64,000 bases of DNA from an uncultured Porphyromonadaceae bacterium (GCA_900541555.1 UQKE01000001.1:45239-109238); one strand, 5' to 3'; positions 8,205 to 18,222 are shown, numbered from the stretch's first letter. A program made the numbers and translations. Notes: a model not told the origin generated them from the sequence alone.

Positions 8205-10754
8205 TTACTTGATTATTTTTTGCGAGAAGATTCCGTTTTCGGTTTGTATTTTGACAATGTATATGCCATTGGGGCAAGCAGACATGTCGAATGCAAACGA
8301 TTCTGTTGCCGAGGCACCGGCAATTTCTTGTCCGGAAACATTGTAAACGGAAACGGCTTTGAGGGCAGGCTCTTCGACATGGAGCACGCCATCGCTCATG
8401 TACACGTACAAGCGAGAGGATTCAAGCTCGTCGACGCTGTCGAAATCGTCGAGCGTGGCAGTGCGGACGGCGGTCTCGTCGTAGATGATGTATTCAAGAT
8501 CGTCGAACAGCATTTCGCCTTCCCATGCTTGTTGCGGCACATCGGGGGTGTCGTCGGTGTTTTCATGCACGATGAAGAAGCTGTCGAGAATCCATGCTCC
8601 GTTCAATTCTTCTGTTCCCGTGAACGCTTCGTAAGGATCGTTTTTCATGTCCCAAGTGATATGTTTCCACCCGCGGAACGATACAGGAATCATGACAGGA
8701 TGTTTCAATCCGCCGCTGCCATTGTTGGCGCGTACCATGACCGAAACTTTGTTGTTCGAGCCGTCGCCATAGAGCCAGAAGTTGAGCATGCCATTTACGT
8801 TGTTGGCGACGACAACACCGGCAGCACTACTGCAGTATTGGCGAATCATCCATGACGGCGTTGTTGCCATGGCGTCGAATGCGTAAGTAAGTTTGCAGCT
8901 TCCGGCACTTTCGACAGAATAGGAATCGGAAACGGCAGCCCAGCTATTGGCGTCTTGCACAAGTCCGGCGGAGCTTCCGGAGCCTGCCGGCGCCCACCAT
9001 CCGGCTTCCGAGTCGAGGTTGCTGACCATCGTGCGGTTGATAACGGGGCGATATTCCGTTAAGAATTTCCAAGAGTATGGCTCGCTTTGGTTTCCTCCGA
9101 AATCTTCGATTCCGCCATTGACGCTCACTTGGATGCACTTGTCGAGCGGCAAGTCGTCAGCTAATTTGTAGTGGATCACGGAAATTCCGCCGATTACGGC
9201 ATGGGATATGGAGCCGCCATAAGTTTTCCCGTCGGAATCTTTGACGGAGATTAGGTCGACGTATTTATCTTCATTCCAATTTATTTCTTCGCTCAATTCG
9301 ATTCGGATTGTCGGGCGGTTTGTGCCTAATGCTTCTCCGTCGACAGCCGGATCGACTGAAACAATTTCAGGGGCGGTCAGGTCGAGCGGTTCAATCGTGA
9401 AGTCGAGCACGTAGTCGCCTCCTTCTTCGCCGTCGCCGTCGCCGTCAAAAAATTGGTTGGTTTGGGAGTTTTTGGCAATGCTTCCATCAATTTTGATTTG
9501 ATATGAAGTGCCGTTTGTCAGCTTGCTGATGTCGATGGAAAGCGTGTAGTCGTTTTCCCAAGAGAGTGTCACGTCTGCATCGTTGGAAATGGAGAATGCG
9601 CTTTCTACCGATGCTCTGTCCATATTGCGCGAGAAAGTCAGCACGATTGGCGCGCGCAATGACACAGCTGTCGGATCGGTAATCGAGATTTGGTCGATTT
9701 TAGCCGGAGAAACGGAAGTCATCGTTACGTCGAGCCATGTGACATTTTCGTCAGCTCTTCCTTCGGGAACAGAACGCATTGTGACAGTTTTGCTGACTGT
9801 CTCATAGCCATCGGCTGTAAATTCCACATTGTATTCTTTGCCGGCTTCAAGGTCTTCAAACATGTAGAATCCGTTGTGAAGCATGTTAGGGTCTTTGCTA
9901 TAATTGCTAAACAAGGATTCGTAAGAGTCGGTTGTCACGGTTTTTCCGTCGACCGTCACCGTCACACCGTTGACGGGGACTTCGTTTTCCGAGTTTCTAA
10001 TGACGCCGACCAGCAATGGTTGTACAGGGTTAGGCACGCCGCAATATTCCAATATCGACCGGAAAGCTGCATAACCTTCCAATTTTTTGTAGTTGGCGTT
10101 AAGGTTGCGTTGTTGCTGGAACGCGTTGGTATGGTAGCCGGCTTCGCTCAGCAATGATGGCATGTTGCTTTGCCGGTTGACGGCAAGATATGGGTATTGG
10201 TTGGTGTGGGTGGCCGGAGTTTTGTCGTAATAACACCTGTCGTAGTAGTTGCCGCGGGTGTCGATTTGCATGACGCCGGTCAGGTTCGGGCAGAGTATTT
10301 CTCCGAACGCTTTTCCACCATTCGGCGTTTTTTCAATTTCAACGCCGTCTTTTCTCCATCCTCCAAACATAGTCAGTGTCGTGTTCGGCGTGTTGCTGTC
10401 GCCGGCATCCGAGTGGATGGAATAGTAGAAGTCGGCATCCCACGCGTTTGCCACTGCGATGCGTTCGTTGAGATCGATGAAGTCTTCGTCTGTTTCACGG
10501 CATAACTTGATGTTTTCGGCCGGAATGTCGGTGTACTTCAACAAATAGTCGCGGACAGCCCATGCAACTCGCAATGTTTTTTCTGCTTCCGAATAAGAAT
10601 AAAGACCGCGATTTTCTTTTTGAGCATGTCCGGGGTCGAGATAGAGCTTGAAGTCTTGCAATCCTTCCACCTCGGCCGCATTTATAGTTGCAGGAGCGAC
10701 AAGCATTGTCGCTGCTATTGCAATAATTCCTTTTTTGATATATGATGTTTTCAT
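8205..10754 (-). CDS. Secreted N-acetylmuramoyl-L-alanine amidase with Ig-like domains and type IX secretion tail
   Basis: This 849-residue protein has a signal peptide (to about residue 26) and an Amidase_3 domain at about 35-240. Zinc ligands are His43 (LDPGHA), Glu58 and His114 (YSIHSDA), with the catalytic Glu204 (LLSEAGYHT). A carboxypeptidase-regulatory-like beta sandwich follows (about 250-350). One or two SbsA/Big_5-type Ig-like domains (about 355-570) and a jelly-roll-like region come next. The end (VYNVSGQEI ... NGIYIVKIQT ... KIIK) matches the type IX secretion sorting domain. The enzyme would cleave the bond between MurNAc and the peptide stem. The tail implies export across the outer membrane. 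It follows the beta-propeller gene by six bases. Confidence 0.88.
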   Translation of the reverse strand: MKTSYIKKGIIAIAATMLVAPATINAAEVEGLQDFKLYLDPGHAQKENRGLYSYSEAEKTLRVAWAVRDYLLKYTDIPAENIKLCRETDEDFIDLNERIAVANAWDADFYYSIHSDAGDSNTPNTTLTMFGGWRKDGVEIEKTPNGGKAFGEILCPNLTGVMQIDTRGNYYDRCYYDKTPATHTNQYPYLAVNRQSNMPSLLSEAGYHTNAFQQQRNLNANYKKLEGYAAFRSILEYCGVPNPVQPLLVGVIRNSENEVPVNGVTVTVDGKTVTTDSYESLFSNYSKDPNMLHNGFYMFEDLEAGKEYNVEFTADGYETVSKTVTMRSVPEGRADENVTWLDVTMTSVSPAKIDQISITDPTAVSLRAPIVLTFSRNMDRASVESAFSISNDADVTLSWENDYTLSIDISKLTNGTSYQIKIDGSIAKNSQTNQFFDGDGDGEEGGDYVLDFTIEPLDLTAPEIVSVDPAVDGEALGTNRPTIRIELSEEINWNEDKYVDLISVKDSDGKTYGGSISHAVIGGISVIHYKLADDLPLDKCIQVSVNGGIEDFGGNQSEPYSWKFLTEYRPVINRTMVSNLDSEAGWWAPAGSGSSAGLVQDANSWAAVSDSYSVESAGSCKLTYAFDAMATTPSWMIRQYCSSAAGVVVANNVNGMLNFWLYGDGSNNKVSVMVRANNGSGGLKHPVMIPVSFRGWKHITWDMKNDPYEAFTGTEELNGAWILDSFFIVHENTDDTPDVPQQAWEGEMLFDDLEYIIYDETAVRTATLDDFDSVDELESSRLYVYMSDGVLHVEEPALKAVSVYNVSGQEIAGASATESFAFDMSACPNGIYIVKIQTENGIFSQKIIK

Positions 10755-10760
10755 GATTCC

Positions 10761-11675
10761 TTATTTTTTGATGTTCATGATATAAATTCCGCCGTCGAGG
10801 TCGTTTTCAAAAACAATTTTCTTTCCGTCGGGCGAGACAGCCGGTGTGAGCGGGAGCAGGGTGCTGTCGTTGAAAAACAAGGTTTCTTCTGCCGTTTCGG
10901 TGTTGATTGCATAGAGTTCCGAAGAAGTGAAGATTTCGCCGTTGTCGCGAACGCGGGCCACAATGACATATTTGCTGTCGGGCATCCATGTGGGCTCTGA
11001 GCCTTTTCCTATTGAATAGACGTTTGTCCCGTCGCTATTGCACACAAACAAGCCTTTGCCGGCTATTTGAAACGCAATTTTCGATTTGTCGGGCGACAAT
11101 GCGGGATTCAGAATCGGTTTTCCTGCATAAGCGGCCAATTCGGGAATGCCGGCAGCCGCGTTGAAAGGATCGGAAATCATCAACTCGAATGCCGACAGCG
11201 TAGATTCTTTGCTTTGTTTTTTGTTGATGGAAATGGCAACGGGGCGTTTTGCTTTTGTCAATGCAATGTCGGAAACGCTGCGCCATGTGGCTATGCCTAA
11301 TCCTCTTGTGGCCGGCATGAGCAATTGCGTTTTGCCTGTCGATGCGTCGATTGTTTTGATTTCGTGGTAAATCAAATGTTGTTTTTCCACGTTTGTGCGG
11401 ACAAGCAACGTTGTGCCATCGGCATTCCACGACATTTTATATCCTACGCCAGCTTCGTCGGATATTTGCGTTGCATTTTTACCGTCGGGCTTTATAAGCC
11501 ATACGCCTTTAAAGCCATCGCTTGTGAATGCGATTTTTTGTCCGTCGGGCGACCATGTCGGACACATGAATCCGGTTTCTCCTTTCGCGAGCAATTCCGG
11601 TTCGCCGGCTTTGGGCTGGGCGAAGCATGCCGGTGCCGACAAAAGAAGAGCTAAAAGAATAAATTTTTGTTTCAT
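10761..11675 (-). CDS. Exported TolB/WD40-like beta-propeller protein
   Basis: The 304-residue protein starts at the ATG at 11675, whose product begins with a clear signal peptide (MKQKFILLALLLSAPACFAQ). A longer frame to 11771 is rejected because it would include the promoter. PD40-type repeats recur (CPTWSPDGQKIAFTSDG, NPALSPDKSKIAFQI, TPAVSPDGKKIVFEND), giving a propeller of about six blades that resembles the C-terminal domain of TolB. It probably binds partners in the periplasm. The gene is the first of a pair with the secreted amidase, so a role in cell-wall turnover is plausible. Confidence 0.8.
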   Translation of the reverse strand: MKQKFILLALLLSAPACFAQPKAGEPELLAKGETGFMCPTWSPDGQKIAFTSDGFKGVWLIKPDGKNATQISDEAGVGYKMSWNADGTTLLVRTNVEKQHLIYHEIKTIDASTGKTQLLMPATRGLGIATWRSVSDIALTKAKRPVAISINKKQSKESTLSAFELMISDPFNAAAGIPELAAYAGKPILNPALSPDKSKIAFQIAGKGLFVCNSDGTNVYSIGKGSEPTWMPDSKYVIVARVRDNGEIFTSSELYAINTETAEETLFFNDSTLLPLTPAVSPDGKKIVFENDLDGGIYIMNIKK

Positions 11676-11733
11676 AGTTTTATATGTTTGGTTTGTTAGT
11701 CTGAGCAATACTCTTAATACAAAGAGTACCATT

Positions 11734-11742
11734 GCAAATGTA
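11734..11742 (-). promoter_or_regulatory. -7 box for the beta-propeller/amidase operon
   Basis: On the minus strand it reads TACATTTGC, a perfect TAnnTTTG match, about 60 bases before the ATG at 11675. A -33 TTG at standard spacing is not evident. Confidence 0.55.
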
Positions 11743-11889
11743 ACAAAATTATTTGAATTGGTTCGAACCAATTTAAACTAATTTTAATGCCGCTTTTGTA
11801 TTTGTTTTTTCATCGGGGCATTCGTGTGGCATTCGTATGCTAAAAAGCTAAAAAGAGCAGATGAGGAATGGGGATTAGGAAAATTTGAG

Positions 11890-11898
11890 TAACTTTGC
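11890..11898 (+). promoter_or_regulatory. -7 box upstream of carA
   Basis: TAACTTTGC matches TAnnTTTG and lies about 60 bases before the carA ATG at 11960. The spacer upstream has no clear TTG at 19 bases. Confidence 0.6.
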
Positions 11899-11959
11899 AT
11901 GGTTTTCTCGATGGTAATCTTGCGAACCGCAAAAGCAGAAAGTAATCCTAAAAGATGAT

Positions 11960-13033
11960 ATGAGAGAAACGAAAAAAGCAATCCTTCTCCTTGAAGACGG
12001 TACAGTCTTGGAAGGGAAATCGTTCGGTTGTGAAAAAACGTGTGCCGGAGAAGTCGTGTTTAGCACGGCAATGACGGGGTATCCCGAAAGTTTGACCGAT
12101 CCGTCGTATGAAGGACAAATCCTTGTGACAACATTCCCATTGATTGGCAATTACGGTGTTCCTCCTAAGACTCAGGAGAGCGGGCTTTCTCGCTATTTGG
12201 AAAGCGAACGCATCCATTGCGAAGCAATCGTGTGCCAAGACTATTCGTGGGAATACAGCCATTGGCTGGCTGCCGAAAGTTTGTCGGAATGGCTGCAATC
12301 GGAGAATGTGGCGGGCATCTATGGAATAGACACGCGCGCACTGACAAAACGATTGCGCGAGAAAGGGTCGATGTTGGGCCGGATTTTCATAGGCGGCGAG
12401 CCGGACGATGGCAATTTTTACGATCCGAATAAAGAAAACTTGGTGGCGAAGGTGAGTTGCAAAGAAGTAATCACTTATGGCAGCGGCGAAAAAACGGTGG
12501 TATTGGTGGATTGCGGCACGAAAAACAATATTATTCGCTGTCTTGCGAATCGCGGGGTGAAAGTCGTGAGAGTGCCTTGGGATTACGATTTCAATCAGTT
12601 GGCTTTCGACGGCTTGTTTATTTCCAATGGCCCCGGCGATCCCGACATGGCCGGAAAAACGGTTGATCACATTAGGACGGCTTTGTCGGGCTCGAAGCCG
12701 ATTTGCGGCATTTGCATGGGAAACCAATTGCTCGCCAAAGCATCCGGAGCGAAAACTTATAAATTGAAATATGGTCATCGAAGCCATAATCAGCCTGTGC
12801 GGAAAGTGGGAACGAACCAATGTTTCATCACATCGCAAAACCATGGCTTTGCAGTCGATAATGCTACGCTTGGCGGCGATTGGGAACCGCTTTTCATCAA
12901 TATGAACGACGGGACAAATGAAGGCATACGCCACAAAACGAAACCGTTTTTTTCCGCTCAATTCCATCCGGAAGCGTGCAGCGGCCCGTTGGACACGGAG
13001 TTTATTTTCGATGGATTTATAAACATGTTGTAA
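11960..13033 (+). CDS. carA: Carbamoyl-phosphate synthase, small (glutaminase) subunit
   Basis: CarA hydrolyses glutamine and channels ammonia to CarB for carbamoyl phosphate, the precursor of pyrimidines and arginine. The 357-residue length is typical. The class I glutamine amidotransferase triad is present: Cys252 (CGICMGNQLLA), His336 and Glu338 (FHPEA). The N-terminal CarA-specific domain (EDGTVLEGKSFG, TAMTGYPESLTDPSYEGQIL) is intact. carB follows after 20 bases and a C1 peptidase gene follows carB, making a three-gene unit. Confidence 0.98.
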   Translation: MRETKKAILLLEDGTVLEGKSFGCEKTCAGEVVFSTAMTGYPESLTDPSYEGQILVTTFPLIGNYGVPPKTQESGLSRYLESERIHCEAIVCQDYSWEYSHWLAAESLSEWLQSENVAGIYGIDTRALTKRLREKGSMLGRIFIGGEPDDGNFYDPNKENLVAKVSCKEVITYGSGEKTVVLVDCGTKNNIIRCLANRGVKVVRVPWDYDFNQLAFDGLFISNGPGDPDMAGKTVDHIRTALSGSKPICGICMGNQLLAKASGAKTYKLKYGHRSHNQPVRKVGTNQCFITSQNHGFAVDNATLGGDWEPLFINMNDGTNEGIRHKTKPFFSAQFHPEACSGPLDTEFIFDGFINML

Positions 13034-13053
13034 TTTCTTAAAACCATATACAA

Positions 13054-16000
13054 ATGTCAGGATTGGGCGAGACGCACATCAAAAAAGTATTGCTTCTGGG
13101 TTCCGGAGCTTTGAAAATCGGCGAAGCCGGAGAATTCGACTATTCGGGCTCGCAAGCATTGAAGGCATTGAAAGAGGAAGGTATCGAAACGATATTGATA
13201 AATCCAAATATTGCGACGGTCCAAACTTCGGAAGGTTTTGCCGATAAAATTTATTTTTTGCCGGTATCTGCCTTTTTTGTGGAAAAGGTCATAGCCAAAG
13301 AGCGCCCGCAGGGCATTTTGTTGGCATTTGGCGGGCAAACGGCGTTGAATTGCGGCGTAGAGCTATATCGTTCCGGAGTGCTTGAAAAATACGGGGTAGA
13401 AGTCCTCGGCACGCCGGTGCAAGCGATTATGGACACGGAAGATCGCGAGCTTTTTGTGGAAAAACTCGATGAGATAAACATCAAGACAATCAAAAGCGAA
13501 GCCGTTTCGACAGTGGAAGGGGCTATTGCCGCTGCCGAAGATTTGGGTTATCCTGTGATTGTCCGTGCGGCTTATGCTTTGGGCGGCCTCGGAAGCGGTT
13601 TTTGCGACAATCGGGAGCAATTGGTGCCGTTGGTGGAGAAAGCGTTGTCGTTCTCGCCGCAGGTGTTGGTGGAGAAATCGCTGAAAGGTTGGAAAGAAAT
13701 CGAATACGAAGTGGTGCGCGACCGCTACGACAACTGCATCACGGTCTGCAATATGGAGAATTTCGACCCGCTTGGCATTCATACGGGCGAAAGCATCGTA
13801 GTGGCGCCTTCGCAGACACTTTCCAACGACGATTATCACTTGCTTCGCAAATTGGCGATAAAAATCATTCGCCATATCGGCATTGTCGGCGAATGCAACG
13901 TGCAATATGCCTACGATCCTTCGTCGATGGACTATCGGGTGATAGAAGTGAATGCCCGTTTGAGCCGCAGTTCCGCCCTTGCGTCGAAAGCTACGGGCTA
14001 TCCATTGGCTTTCATTGCCGCAAAATTGGGTCTCGGCTACGGATTGTTTGATTTGAAAAATACGGTGACAAAAGTCACATCCGCTTTCTTCGAACCGGCG
14101 TTGGACTATGTCGTATGCAAAATTCCGCGTTGGGATTTGGGCAAATTCCATGGCGTGAAGAAAGAGATCGGTTCTTCTATGAAATCGGTTGGCGAAGTGA
14201 TGGCCATCGGCCGCACTTTCGAGGAAGCCATTCAGAAAGGTTTGCGGATGATCGGACAAGGAATGCATGGTTTCATTGAGAACAAACAGATGTCGGTTCC
14301 CGACATTGACAAAGCCTTGAAAGAGCCAACCGACAAACGTATTTTTGTCATTGAATCGGCCTTCCGCCAAGGGTATACAGTGGACAAAATCCACGAGTTG
14401 ACGAAAATCGACAAATGGTTTCTTTATAAACTGCGCAATCTGATCGACACGGCAAAAGAATTGGAAACTTATAATGTGCCGGAAGCCGTTCCGCAAGCGT
14501 TGATCCGTCAGGCAAAAGAGCAAGGATTCTCTGATTTCCAAATTGCGCGAGCTGTGTTGAAGCAGGAAATGACTAATGCCGAGGCGTCAAATCGTCGTGT
14601 GCGCGCTTTGCGGAAAAGCTATGGCATCACGCCGGTGGTGAAACAAATCGACACATTGGGCGCAGAATATCCGGCGCGGACGAATTATTTGTACCTGACA
14701 TACAATGGGACGGAGCATGATATTGCCTATGAAGGAGATGGCAAATCGGTGATTGTGCTTGGTTCCGGCGCATACCGCATCGGCAGTTCGGTGGAATTCG
14801 ACTGGTGTAGCGTGAACGCATTGATGACAGTGGCAAAAGAAGGATGGCGTTCGGTGATGATCAATTATAATCCGGAAACGGTATCGACCGATTATGACAT
14901 GTGTGATCGCCTTTATTTTGACGAACTCACCTATGAACGTGTCATGGACATTATCGACCTTGAAACGCCTCATGGCGTGATCCTTTCCACCGGAGGTCAG
15001 ATACCTAACAATTTGGCTACGCGCTTGGATGAAGACGGCGTGTCGATATTGGGCACGTCGGCATCGAGCATCGACAACGCCGAAGATCGCCACAAATTTT
15101 CTTCCATGCTCGACCGGTTGCACATCGATCAGCCACGTTGGCGCGAATTGACCTCGATGGACGATATTCACGAATTTGTCGAAGAGGTGGGCTATCCGGT
15201 GCTTGTGCGTCCTTCTTATGTGTTATCGGGAGCGGCAATGAACGTATGCTCCAACGATGAAGAATTGGAACGCTTCTTGCAACTTGCGGCAAACGTGTCG
15301 AAACAGCATCCGGTTGTCGTGACCGAATTTATCGAACATGCCAAAGAAATAGAGATGGATGCCGTGGCGCAAAACGGAGAAATCAAGGTGTATGCCATAT
15401 CGGAGCATATCGAATTTGCCGGCGTGCATTCGGGCGACGCCACGATTCAGTTCCCTCCACAAAAATTATATGTGGAAACGGTGCGCCGCATTAAGAAAAT
15501 TTCGAGCGAAATAGCCAAAGCGTTGAATATTTCGGGCCCGTTCAATATCCAATATCTTGCCAAAAACAATGATATAAAGGTGATTGAGTGTAACTTGCGC
15601 GCATCGCGGAGCTTCCCGTTTGTTTCGAAAGTGCTGAAATTGAATTTTATCGATTTGGCAACGAAAGTGATGTTGGGAATCCCAGTGGAAAAACCTAATA
15701 AGAGTGCGTTCGATTTGGACTATGTCGGAATCAAAGCGTCGCAATTCTCATTCTCTCGGCTTCAAGGAGCCGATCCGGTGCTTGGGGTCGACATGTCGTC
15801 GACCGGCGAGGTTGGATGTCTTGGCGACGACACGTCGGAGGCCATATTGAAATCCATGCTTTCTGTGGGCTATAAAATACCGGAAAAATCGGTGCTTTTA
15901 AGCACAGGTTCGGCAAAGCAAAAAGCCGATATGCTCGACGCAGCGGCCATGTTGGCAAAGAAAGGCTACAAGCTTTATGCAACGGGCGGAACATACAAGT

Positions 16001-16287
16001 ATCTTGCCGACAATAATATTCCTGCGGAGCATGTGTATTGGCCAAGCGAAGAGGGAATGCAACCGCAAGCGTTGGACTTGCTTCACAACAAGCAAGTGGA
16101 GTTGGTAGTGAACATCCCTAAAAATTTAAGCAGCAAAGAATTGAGCAATGGCTATAAAATCCGTCGCGCGGCAATCGACTTGAATATTCCGTTGGTGACG
16201 AATGCCCGTTTGGCATCGGCATTTGTCGATGCGATTTGCAAATACACGATGGACGATATTGAAATCAAATCTTGGGACGAATATTAG
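13054..16287 (+). CDS. carB: Carbamoyl-phosphate synthase, large subunit
   Basis: CarB makes carbamoyl phosphate from bicarbonate, ammonia and two ATP in the cytoplasm, with CarA. The 1077-residue protein has the usual plan: first ATP-grasp half (about 1-400), oligomerisation region (400-550), second ATP-grasp half (550-935; restarting at SVIVLGSGAYRIGSSVEFDW) and a C-terminal MGS-like allosteric domain (from about 940, YKLYATGGTYKYL). The duplicated halves are both intact. Its context with carA, and with pyrE and pyrF elsewhere in the window, supports a role in pyrimidine and arginine synthesis. Confidence 0.98.
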   Translation: MSGLGETHIKKVLLLGSGALKIGEAGEFDYSGSQALKALKEEGIETILINPNIATVQTSEGFADKIYFLPVSAFFVEKVIAKERPQGILLAFGGQTALNCGVELYRSGVLEKYGVEVLGTPVQAIMDTEDRELFVEKLDEINIKTIKSEAVSTVEGAIAAAEDLGYPVIVRAAYALGGLGSGFCDNREQLVPLVEKALSFSPQVLVEKSLKGWKEIEYEVVRDRYDNCITVCNMENFDPLGIHTGESIVVAPSQTLSNDDYHLLRKLAIKIIRHIGIVGECNVQYAYDPSSMDYRVIEVNARLSRSSALASKATGYPLAFIAAKLGLGYGLFDLKNTVTKVTSAFFEPALDYVVCKIPRWDLGKFHGVKKEIGSSMKSVGEVMAIGRTFEEAIQKGLRMIGQGMHGFIENKQMSVPDIDKALKEPTDKRIFVIESAFRQGYTVDKIHELTKIDKWFLYKLRNLIDTAKELETYNVPEAVPQALIRQAKEQGFSDFQIARAVLKQEMTNAEASNRRVRALRKSYGITPVVKQIDTLGAEYPARTNYLYLTYNGTEHDIAYEGDGKSVIVLGSGAYRIGSSVEFDWCSVNALMTVAKEGWRSVMINYNPETVSTDYDMCDRLYFDELTYERVMDIIDLETPHGVILSTGGQIPNNLATRLDEDGVSILGTSASSIDNAEDRHKFSSMLDRLHIDQPRWRELTSMDDIHEFVEEVGYPVLVRPSYVLSGAAMNVCSNDEELERFLQLAANVSKQHPVVVTEFIEHAKEIEMDAVAQNGEIKVYAISEHIEFAGVHSGDATIQFPPQKLYVETVRRIKKISSEIAKALNISGPFNIQYLAKNNDIKVIECNLRASRSFPFVSKVLKLNFIDLATKVMLGIPVEKPNKSAFDLDYVGIKASQFSFSRLQGADPVLGVDMSSTGEVGCLGDDTSEAILKSMLSVGYKIPEKSVLLSTGSAKQKADMLDAAAMLAKKGYKLYATGGTYKYLADNNIPAEHVYWPSEEGMQPQALDLLHNKQVELVVNIPKNLSSKELSNGYKIRRAAIDLNIPLVTNARLASAFVDAICKYTMDDIEIKSWDEY

Positions 16288-16299
16288 AATTATACTGTT

Positions 16300-17505
16300 A
16301 TGAATAAATTATCATTGATTTTGTGCGCGGCGTTTGTGTCGTCGGCAGCAATGGCTTCTGCTGCGGAAAAAGAAGAAGCTCAGCAAGACACGGCTTTTGT
16401 CTTTACCGACGTGAAGGTGAATCCGACCACTTCCGTGAAGGACCAACACATGTCGGGGACATGCTGGAGTTTTTCCGGGTTGTCGTTTTTGGAAGATGAA
16501 TTGCTGAAAAATGGCAAAGGCGAATACGATTTGTCGGAAATGTTTGTGGTAAGGCAATGCTATATCGACAAAGCAATTAATTTTGTTCGCTACTATGGAA
16601 AAACCAATTTTGGAGAGGGTGGCGGTTTGCTCGACATTCCGTATGTCTACAACAAGTATGGCATGGTTCCGGAATCAGCATACAATGGATTGCAATATGG
16701 CGAGGAAAAACATAATCATGGAGAATTGGCGGCCGTATTGACTGCCTATCTTAACGAGATTGTAAAAAATCCGAACGATAAGCTGTCCACTGCTTGGCTC
16801 AACGGTTACATCGGCATCCTCGACGCTTACCTCGGCAAAGCGCCGGAAACATTTGAATACAATGGCAAAACCTATACGCCGAAAAGCTTCGCGCAAGAAC
16901 TCGGTTTGGACATGAACGATTATCTGCCTGTCACTTCATTCTCTCACCATGATTTTTACAAGCCGTTTGTGCTCGAAGTGCCCGACAACTGGGACCACGG
17001 TTTGTACTACAATGTGCCAATGGAAGAAATGCAGCAGATTGTCGACAACGCCATCGAAAAAGGTTATACGGTGCTTTGGGCAGCCGACGTGAGTGAAAAA
17101 GGTTTCAAATGGTACGACGGAGTAGCATTGATGCCGAAAGTAGACAGAAACAAGGCAAAAGAAGGCACGGAATTGTCGCGCTGGGTGAAATTGAAAGATT
17201 CTGAAAAAGAAGATGAAATGTACGATTTCAAGGGCCCGGTAGAAGAAATAGAAGTAACGCAAGAGTCTCGCCAACTAGGTTTCGACAATTATGAAACTAC
17301 CGACGACCACGGCATGGTGATTGTCGGAACGGCTGTCGACCAAAAAGGAAATAAATACTACAAGGTGAAAAACTCGTGGGATTCGGAGCAGGTATACGAC
17401 GGCTATTTCTACATTTCGATGCCGTATTTCCTTGCGAAGACAATGAGCATCATGGTGAATAAGGATGCTGTTCCTTCTGAGATCCTTGGCAAATTGAACA
17501 TGTAG
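16300..17505 (+). CDS. Secreted C1B (bleomycin hydrolase/PepC-like) cysteine peptidase
   Basis: The 401-residue protein has a signal peptide (MNKLSLILCAAFVSSAAMASA). The papain-like catalytic residues are Gln49 and Cys55 (SGTCWSFS), His337 (DDHGMVIVG) and Asn358 (KNSWDS). Size and spacing fit the bleomycin hydrolase/aminopeptidase C family, with the family's insertions between Cys and His. Cytoplasmic PepC lacks a signal peptide, so this enzyme is probably periplasmic or surface-exposed and trims peptides for nutrition. It starts 12 bases after carB, although no functional link is obvious, and ends before a terminator. Confidence 0.9.
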   Translation: MNKLSLILCAAFVSSAAMASAAEKEEAQQDTAFVFTDVKVNPTTSVKDQHMSGTCWSFSGLSFLEDELLKNGKGEYDLSEMFVVRQCYIDKAINFVRYYGKTNFGEGGGLLDIPYVYNKYGMVPESAYNGLQYGEEKHNHGELAAVLTAYLNEIVKNPNDKLSTAWLNGYIGILDAYLGKAPETFEYNGKTYTPKSFAQELGLDMNDYLPVTSFSHHDFYKPFVLEVPDNWDHGLYYNVPMEEMQQIVDNAIEKGYTVLWAADVSEKGFKWYDGVALMPKVDRNKAKEGTELSRWVKLKDSEKEDEMYDFKGPVEEIEVTQESRQLGFDNYETTDDHGMVIVGTAVDQKGNKYYKVKNSWDSEQVYDGYFYISMPYFLAKTMSIMVNKDAVPSEILGKLNM

Positions 17506-17530
17506 GGATATTCTTGAAATATAAGTTTGC

Positions 17531-17573
17531 AGCTCCCTCTGTCGTTATTTGTGGCGGAGGGAGCTATGTTTTT
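17531..17573 (+). terminator. Terminator after the C1 peptidase gene
   Basis: AGCTCCCTC (17531-17539) pairs with GAGGGAGCT (17557-17565), followed by a short T-rich tail. The loop is long (17 bases). Confidence 0.7.
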
Positions 17574-17697
17574 GTGGATTGAGTTGCCGATACGCGATCG
17601 AAATTTTTTATTTTTTGCAAAGGTGTGCTTCATTTTGGCACTTGATGACTTTTACTTTGCAGCAGAATTGATATTAAACCATTTAATAGTAAGTAGT

Positions 17698-18216
17698 ATG
17701 GCAACAAAGAATTGGAACAACGAATTTATGGCTCATGTCTTGGAAGAAGCCGCATGGGAGGAATTGTCGCGTGAGTTAGCTTGGAATGAACAGCTGTTGG
17801 AAAAGTACAAAGACAAGGTGAGGTGGAAAGAAATTTCTGCCAGTAGAGAAACCCTTTGGACTGTATCCATGATAGAGAAATTCAAGGACAAAGTCGATTG
17901 GGATGAATTTTCAGGTTCCGACAATGAGCACTTGTTCACTGTGGAAAATCTGGAAAAATACAAAGATTATTGGAAATGGTCTGAATTATCAAGAAATCCT
18001 CATGTGAAAATAACTCCCGCGCTTTTGGAACAGTTTGCCGAGTATTGGGATTGGAGCAAAATCATAGACTGTTATTATTTGGATAAGCTGTATAGTATGG
18101 AGTTTTTGGAGAAATACAAGGATTACATTCCGGCATCTGCACTTCAGTCTTCCTGCTTATGGGGAAAATTGGTTGAAGACGAAAAGCTACAATTAAAGAT
18201 GCGTATCCTTTCATAA
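17698..18216 (+). CDS. Small Trp-rich tandem-repeat protein upstream of rtcB
   Basis: The chosen start is the ATG at 17698; upstream codons in frame cross the previous terminator. The 172-residue product has no signal peptide and consists of about five units of 24-27 residues with the pattern W-x-E-[LIF]-S ... [LM]-[IL]-E-K-[YF]-K-D (for example WKEIS ... IEKFKDKV, WDEFS ... LEKYKDYW, WSELS ... LEQFAEYW). The units should form a helical solenoid, suggesting protein or nucleic-acid binding. Similar W-x-x-[LI]-S repeats occur in uncharacterised Bacteroidota proteins. It ends six bases before rtcB, so the two are probably coexpressed. A near-consensus -7 box (TTACTTTG, 17652-17659) lies upstream. 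No function is known. Confidence 0.75.
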   Translation: MATKNWNNEFMAHVLEEAAWEELSRELAWNEQLLEKYKDKVRWKEISASRETLWTVSMIEKFKDKVDWDEFSGSDNEHLFTVENLEKYKDYWKWSELSRNPHVKITPALLEQFAEYWDWSKIIDCYYLDKLYSMEFLEKYKDYIPASALQSSCLWGKLVEDEKLQLKMRILS

Positions 18217-18222
18217 AACAAA

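Noticed and set aside
11676..11771. Extended N-terminus of the beta-propeller protein starting at 11771
   Set aside because: The -7 box lies within this stretch and the signal peptide begins at the ATG at 11675.
11948..12967. A 339-codon minus-strand open frame across carA
   Set aside because: It is antisense to carA, which has an intact glutaminase triad; the frame has no motif or promoter.
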